A program made the translations under genes and the position numbers. DNA of 64,000 bases from Pipra filicauda. Its lineage: Eukaryota; Chordata; Aves; Passeriformes; Pipridae. Below the pieces are notes generated by a model, which searched no databases, was not told the DNA's origin, and worked only from the letters and a program-made list of their open reading frames with translations. Positions 60,401 through 64,000 of this stretch are shown here, in pieces. Where the stretch lies: positions 592,501 to 656,500 of the forward strand of contig NW_024104620.1 in the NCBI RefSeq assembly GCF_003945595.2. Reading direction: 5' to 3'. Position 1 is the first letter of the stretch, and each line of letters opens with the position of its first letter.

Positions 60401-63129
60401 ATCTTGCTGCGGGTGGCGTTTCTGGATTTCATGTAGTGGGACTCATCAACCACAACCACCTTGAAGTTCTGCCTGTATAAAGTGTCTATCAAAGTCTGTG
60501 CATCAGAAGTTAACAGGCCATACCCCAGAATCGTTACTTTGCTGGTTGATATTCCCCTAAAAGAGAAAATCCACAAGCTTTCTTGGTAAATTTTCATTGT
60601 AGGAAAAGCAATATGGCAAAGAAATGATAAAAAATTAATTTAGGAAGGTATGTATGTCTCTTTTTGGATTGATTGACTAGTGGGCTGTCAGGCGAACAAT
60701 TTGGTTTGACTTTGGTTTTTGTGTTTAAAATGTCTCACACTTTTCACACACACATTTCACCATCATTTTCAGAAGCCATAAACTGCATTTAAAAGAACTT
60801 TCATGTATCTGGCTGTATTGCTTCAACCTGTGCCCACAGTATCACATGGGACAAATCCACTTTCTGGATAACAAGTTACACACAGTATCAGCACCTGAAC
60901 ACCTGAAGCAACAATGTCTCTGTGCAAGCCCTCTACTGCTCTGGGTACAGCATCCTAAGATGACTGTCCAGACTGTCCCTGAGTATCTGGACACTGTAAA
61001 AGTACAGTCTCACCTGAACCTCAGCCATGTGGAGAAAACATTCCTGCCAGAGCTCTCTATCCAGCATTTTTGCTTAAACAGAACATGAAGAAAACAAAAA
61101 ACCTGGAAGCAGGGAACCAACAAGGCACAAGATGAAAAATTAGTATTTAATTGGAAATGAACTCATCATAATAAATGTAGGGATGTGTATAGGTCCACAA
61201 ACTGATTTTAAAATCACTAGAGAGCACTGTGGCCCTTCAGGAGCCTTTGAGCAGCACAGGAACTGAAAGCTGTTTGACAGAAATCATCAGAAGGAGGGTC
61301 AGAGCTGGTGTACCCATCTGTCAGGCACCACTGCTCTGCTGGCATGACTTTTGTCTTTTCTTCAGTAGCAAGAGATCAAAAAACCGAGCTGAAGTTTCCT
61401 TGAGCATTTAAGAGGAAGGGAGTATGTGCATGTGCACACTGATGCTGCTGGCTATGGAAGAGGCAATGGTTGGAGCACTGTGGTCACTGCAGCACAGACT
61501 CTGGCTGTTCTGTACTGAGAAATGGAGCAACCAGGAAAACAAGAATATCCTCTATCCCTTTGTGAAGTGTGTATAAAAATTTACAAATAAATCTATTTAT
61601 TCTTAGTGGAACCAATTTATTCAAGAAACATCCAATTTCAAATTTAGCTAGAAATTACAAGAACCTTAATTGATGCTTAAGTATATTTTAACCCATTTAA
61701 ATCAAAAAGTCAAACAACACTCGAACAGTAAATTTACTTGCTGAAGTTTTGAAGAAAAGTAAAGGATTGAGCTGAGAGAAATCAAAGCTGAACATATGGA
61801 AGCAGAATGGAACAAAATGCTAAACCAAGTTTGGCAGTTGTATTTTTGCATTTTCTTGCAAATGCATAAAACACTTTCTAATGTTAAAATATTAATTAGT
61901 TCAACACAACCTCACTTGTGGCTAGGAAGTTTCAGGGGAATTAAGTTCAAAAAAGTAGAAACCCAAGTTTTCATCTTTCCTTGTTGAATAAAAGTGACAA
62001 TGGTTAAGGTGTTCTCATTGAAAAAACTCTTAAAATATAAAACAAACAGGATTTTGTTTGCCATTTAATTTTGCCATCATTTTTCTTACTCCACATTTCC
62101 CCTTTCTACATTCAGTACTGTAACCATTAAGTGCCTTTCAGTTAAATAGCTTAAAAAAAAGGCTCATTTTAGTTCTCATATTCCAATGATAAATCTTGAC
62201 TATCAGCAGCAATTAAGCTCCAACCTCTTTTCAGTTGGATTTCTGTGGTTCCCACAAGGAAGGTTCCAAGTGGCACATCCTGGTGGTCAAGTCACTTTCT
62301 GATGCTCCCCAGACCACAAGAAGATCAGTCTCCCTCATACTGAAGTTTTAGAACAACACCCAAACATTACCATGAAACCACCCAAGCCATTTACAGTAAA
62401 GCAGACTAAAAAACCCTTGTAATTCAGGGTTACAGGGGACTTATTCTACCAACACACCACACGTAGTCTCTCTGATGAATTCATGCTGTTAAGTCTAAAG
62501 ATAGAAAGCCTAGGTCACGATGACCTTTTCAGTTATGTAGGGATTACTTATTCTAACTTACAGATTTTCTCAGTGCACTAAACAGAATTTTAACAGTAAT
62601 TACCTCCTCGTTTTGTAATGTAACCAGAAGTTTTCAAAAAATGTTTTACAGAAGCTAATGAATTCATCAGAGTTGAGAAATAACTGTGTATGTTCAATCT
62701 GAGACACACTGAAGGCATCTAATTTTCAGCAGACAAGCACTTGCTACTTTGCAAAAAAACAGATCTCTCAACTTCAAAGACAATGAGTAACTAGTATAAA
62801 AAAATTACACAAAACTGGGAGGAGTGGCTGATATCCCAAAGGGTATATCTGATATTCCAGGGGGTTTATCTGACATCCCAGAGGGTGGCCCTCCTTGAGC
62901 AGGGGGTAGAGAACAAGGCTTTCCACAGAAGAATAACCAATTTTACTCACCCGACATCAGTTTTGTTCTGGATGATGGTAATGTCATCTGGAGAGAGCTC
63001 TGGAATCCACTTCTCCATCTCATCAACCCAAGGGTATCTCAGAGAGGAAGGCACCACAATCAGGAGAGGCCATTCATTTTTGTAGTAATATGAAATGGCA
63101 ATTGCTTGAATGGTTTTACCCAGCCCCAT
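42584..63129 (-). CDS. ZRANB3: ZRANB3, annealing helicase and fork endonuclease (5' end outside window)
   Basis: SNF2-family annealing helicase recruited to stalled forks by polyubiquitinated PCNA; it regresses forks and cuts DNA with its HNH domain. Eighteen exons with matched phases give 1021 residues. About 60 N-terminal residues of the usual roughly 1080 are missing beyond 64000; I found no exon for them in 63130-64000. Domain order: motif I MGLGKT, motif [13 protein letters not shown], motif [14 protein letters not shown], motif V/VI with [12 protein letters not shown] and [14 protein letters not shown] box [11 protein letters not shown] finger WHCRVC...YCEMC, then a C-terminal HNH nuclease (VDH, LDN, CTACH) and APIM-like KFFVK. 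All catalytic motifs are intact. Human ZRANB3 is colinear throughout. It converges with RAB3GAP1. Confidence 0.97.
43003..43134 (-). CDS. ZRANB3: ZRANB3 HNH endonuclease exon
   Basis: [20 protein letters not shown]...[20 protein letters not shown]. The HNH residues (His in VDH, Asn in LDN, His in ACH) are all present. Acceptor TGCAG, donor GAG|GTCAGT. Confidence 0.96.
43610..43991 (-). CDS. ZRANB3: ZRANB3 exon, cysteine-rich start of HNH region
   Basis: Variable start, then [20 protein letters not shown]...[14 protein letters not shown] and [17 protein letters not shown]. Paired CxxC motifs probably bind zinc. Acceptor CAACAG, donor CAG|GTAATT. Confidence 0.95.
44826..44960 (-). CDS. ZRANB3: ZRANB3 exon
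   Basis: [20 protein letters not shown]...[10 protein letters not shown]; acceptor TTCCCAG, donor AAA|GTAAGT, phase 2 in and out. Confidence 0.94.
45658..45800 (-). CDS. ZRANB3: ZRANB3 exon
   Basis: [20 protein letters not shown]...[15 protein letters not shown]; acceptor TGCCAG, donor AAG|GTATGT, phase 2 out. Confidence 0.95.
47666..47767 (-). CDS. ZRANB3: ZRANB3 exon
   Basis: [20 protein letters not shown]...[13 protein letters not shown]; acceptor TCTAG, donor CTG|GTAAGA. Confidence 0.95.
48936..49027 (-). CDS. ZRANB3: ZRANB3 exon, substrate-recognition region
   Basis: [20 protein letters not shown]...[10 protein letters not shown]; acceptor TTACAG, donor AAG|GTAAAC; phase 1 in, phase 0 out. 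Confidence 0.93.
49537..49692 (-). CDS. ZRANB3: ZRANB3 acidic linker exon
   Basis: Phase 1 in and out, acceptor CTTTAG, donor AAG|GTAAAG. In that phase the peptide is very rich in Glu, Ser and Gly ([20 protein letters not shown]). It replaces the human linker between NZF and HNH regions, which is similarly acidic but not alignable. Skipping it would also keep frame. Confidence 0.78.
50671..51124 (-). CDS. ZRANB3: ZRANB3 exon with PIP box and NZF zinc finger
   Basis: Begins [18 protein letters not shown], a canonical PCNA-interacting box. A variable acidic linker follows, then the NZF finger [20 protein letters not shown] that binds K63-linked ubiquitin. Acceptor CCTAG, donor GTG|GTGAGT, phase 1 out. 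Confidence 0.96.
51136..51192 (-). mobile_element. CR1 LINE 3' terminal fragment next to a ZRANB3 acceptor
   Basis: Plus reads 'attatagaatcatgtaggtt' then 'tggaaaagacctcttaaccc', the reverse complement of a CR1 3' end. It is sense to ZRANB3 and ends about 12 bp before the acceptor of exon 50671-51124. Confidence 0.8.
51390..51442. repeat. (TA)n microsatellite
   Basis: Nearly pure TA repeats with a few TG interruptions, in the ZRANB3 intron between exons 51794-51946 and 50671-51124. Confidence 0.9.
51794..51946 (-). CDS. ZRANB3: ZRANB3 exon after helicase domain
   Basis: [20 protein letters not shown]...[14 protein letters not shown]...LLFTH; acceptor CTGCAG, donor CAT|GTAAGA. Confidence 0.95.
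52897..53140 (+). mobile_element. CR1 LINE 3' fragment
   Basis: About 240 bp, well preserved: 'aggaagaaattcttccctgt', 'ggagaggctctggcacaggt', 'ggccaggctggatggagctc', ending 'tcccttccaacccaaatcat'. Antisense to ZRANB3, in the intron downstream of the motif VI exon. Confidence 0.95.
53425..53604 (-). CDS. ZRANB3: ZRANB3 exon with motifs V and VI
   Basis: [20 protein letters not shown], then [20 protein letters not shown]...AMLNRK. Arginine finger region of SNF2 motif VI intact. Acceptor GCTTAG, donor AAG|GTGGGT. Confidence 0.97.
54097..54216 (-). CDS. ZRANB3: ZRANB3 exon, second RecA lobe
   Basis: [20 protein letters not shown]...[11 protein letters not shown]; acceptor TTACAG, donor CAG|GTAGGA. 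Confidence 0.96.
54911..55030 (-). CDS. ZRANB3: ZRANB3 exon, second RecA lobe
   Basis: [20 protein letters not shown]...[17 protein letters not shown]; acceptor CTCCAG, donor AAG|GTAAAG. Confidence 0.96.
55741..55869 (-). CDS. ZRANB3: ZRANB3 exon, helicase linker
   Basis: [20 protein letters not shown]...[13 protein letters not shown]; phase 0 both sides; acceptor TACTAG, donor AAG|GTGAGC. Confidence 0.94.
56280..56451 (-). CDS. ZRANB3: ZRANB3 exon, helicase core
   Basis: [20 protein letters not shown]...[20 protein letters not shown]. Motif IV region. Acceptor CTTCCAG, donor AAG|GTACAT. Confidence 0.96.
58891..58976 (-). CDS. ZRANB3: ZRANB3 exon, helicase insert
   Basis: [20 protein letters not shown]...YCNARV. 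Acceptor AATACAG, donor CAG|GTATTA, phase 2 out. It is too short to show as a clear open frame but its phase and human match are exact. Confidence 0.95.
60325..60556 (-). CDS. ZRANB3: ZRANB3 exon with DESH box
   Basis: [14 protein letters not shown], then [18 protein letters not shown] (motif II) and [13 protein letters not shown] (motif III). Acceptor CTTTTAG, donor GAG|GTATTT. Confidence 0.96.
62830..62892. repeat. 21-bp tandem repeat, three copies
   Basis: Three 21-bp units at 62830-62850, 62851-62871 and 62872-62892, on the pattern 'gatatccc(a)agggtatatct'. It lies 59 bp beyond the donor of the Walker A exon, inside the ZRANB3 intron. Confidence 0.85.
62951..63129 (-). CDS. ZRANB3: ZRANB3 exon with Walker A motif
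   Basis: [20 protein letters not shown]...[10 protein letters not shown]. Helicase motifs I and Ia ([10 protein letters not shown]). Acceptor TTCCCAG, donor CGG|GTGAGT, phase 2 out. Confidence 0.96.
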
Positions 63130-64000
63130 CTGGGAAAAGAAAAGAACAAGATTAGACAAAGAAGTCTCAGCTCAGAAAGCATCTTCCACTCAGAAGAGCT
63201 AAAAAGAATTTGCAAAGACAGAGCCAGCTAAAGGAAACCAAGTCAAAGAGTTCATCACATAGTTTAATTAATTATCTGTTTAATTATCACTTGCTACCAC
63301 AGATCATCCTTCATGAAACAAGATGTTTCTGTTAAAATGGATTAATACATTTGTTATATCTGGTTTGCTCATTAAAGCCAAAAGAAGTATTTCCATTCTT
63401 TTCAGAAGATTTTCAGTTCAGGTTCTTAATAGTATAGACCAAAAAAGATCAAACTCTTTAACCTGTTAAGGTGCAAAACCCATTTTTTTAAAGATTATGC
63501 AAAGGAAAGAAGAATATAGGATGCCTTTGTAACATAAAAACAACTTTGTTCTTAGTTGCAGAGGCAACTGGAGAACAAACAAGGGTCTGTGTGAACAACT
63601 CTGGTTTTGAACCAGTAGGTCAACAAAAAGGAACGACTGCTCTCATTCCCCAGAGCTAATGGGTTCTCTTTGGTCTGGAACACAGAGTGGGAAGTCCACA
63701 TAGTCAGAATTCCCGTTTACGGACAAGGTGAAGGGTAATGATTCAATATATGTACATAACAAGAAAGTACTTGGTTCATACTGTCACGGTAGGAACACTG
63801 TCCATGAGTTATGACCACAGACAGCAACAGATGAATATAATATCCAGAATTTAGGGGTTTGTTCACATGGCAAGAGATAGTTACAGACTCCTGTTAAACA
63901 CCAAAGCAGAGACTGGCCTTAAAATACTCTGTGCAGGTTTTCCACGGAGTCCAGTGGATATTGGAGTTCATTTGCTCCTGTCCAACTGCTCACAGCAGAG
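63130..64000 (-). other. ZRANB3: ZRANB3 intron, right edge
   Basis: Upstream of the Walker A exon. I looked for the exon ending ...VADE| and did not find it. No repeat or RNA gene recognised. Confidence 0.7.

Noticed and set aside
1..64000. CRISPR arrays, operons, prophage, rRNA or tRNA genes
   Set aside because: None seen; the sequence is a vertebrate intron-exon landscape.
63130..64000. First ZRANB3 exons or the neighbouring R3HDM1/miR-128 locus
   Set aside because: No matching exon, splice donor or hairpin recognised; they should lie further right.

Overview
The window is vertebrate nuclear DNA, almost certainly from a bird. Three conserved genes are split into short exons with GT/AG splice sites. 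The interspersed repeats are 3' ends of CR1 LINEs, including the typical 'ccttccaaccc...attctat' tail, and introns are short for these genes. I cannot name the species. Gene order and orientation match the vertebrate block CCNT2(+) / MAP3K19(-) / RAB3GAP1(+) / ZRANB3(-), human 2q21.3. There is no prokaryotic, viral, CRISPR or rRNA/tRNA content.

Layout. 1-4465 has no supportable CDS and several plus-strand poly(A) signals; by synteny it is probably the long CCNT2 3' UTR. 5294-14808 (minus) is MAP3K19, rebuilt here as eight coding exons with consistent phases and an intact kinase domain, plus a tentative 5' exon ending at 17141. About 17.2-18.8 kb is a CpG-rich head-to-head promoter region between MAP3K19 and RAB3GAP1. 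It holds a palindromic RFX X-box on the MAP3K19 side and a YY1-type site over the RAB3GAP1 start codon. 18395-40224 (plus) is complete RAB3GAP1: 24 coding exons, 983 residues. 42584-63129 (minus) is ZRANB3 from helicase motif I to the C-terminus: 18 exons, 1021 residues. Only about the first 60 residues are missing, beyond the right edge. Introns hold CR1 fragments, a TA microsatellite, a 21-bp tandem repeat and a C/A-rich tract that is G-rich on the other strand.

The genes are not a pathway. MAP3K19 is a STE-type kinase, RAB3GAP1 the catalytic subunit of the Rab3 GAP / Rab18 GEF complex, and ZRANB3 a PCNA-binding annealing helicase and nuclease for stalled replication forks. They are linked by shared boundaries: one divergent promoter and two close tail-to-tail junctions.

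I found no undescribed biological system. The points most worth checking are the X-box promoter, a CR1 tail that forms the splice-acceptor region of a ZRANB3 exon, a non-canonical APIM motif at the ZRANB3 C-terminus, a conserved island in the otherwise fast-evolving MAP3K19 giant exon, and a minisatellite in the RAB3GAP1 leader.
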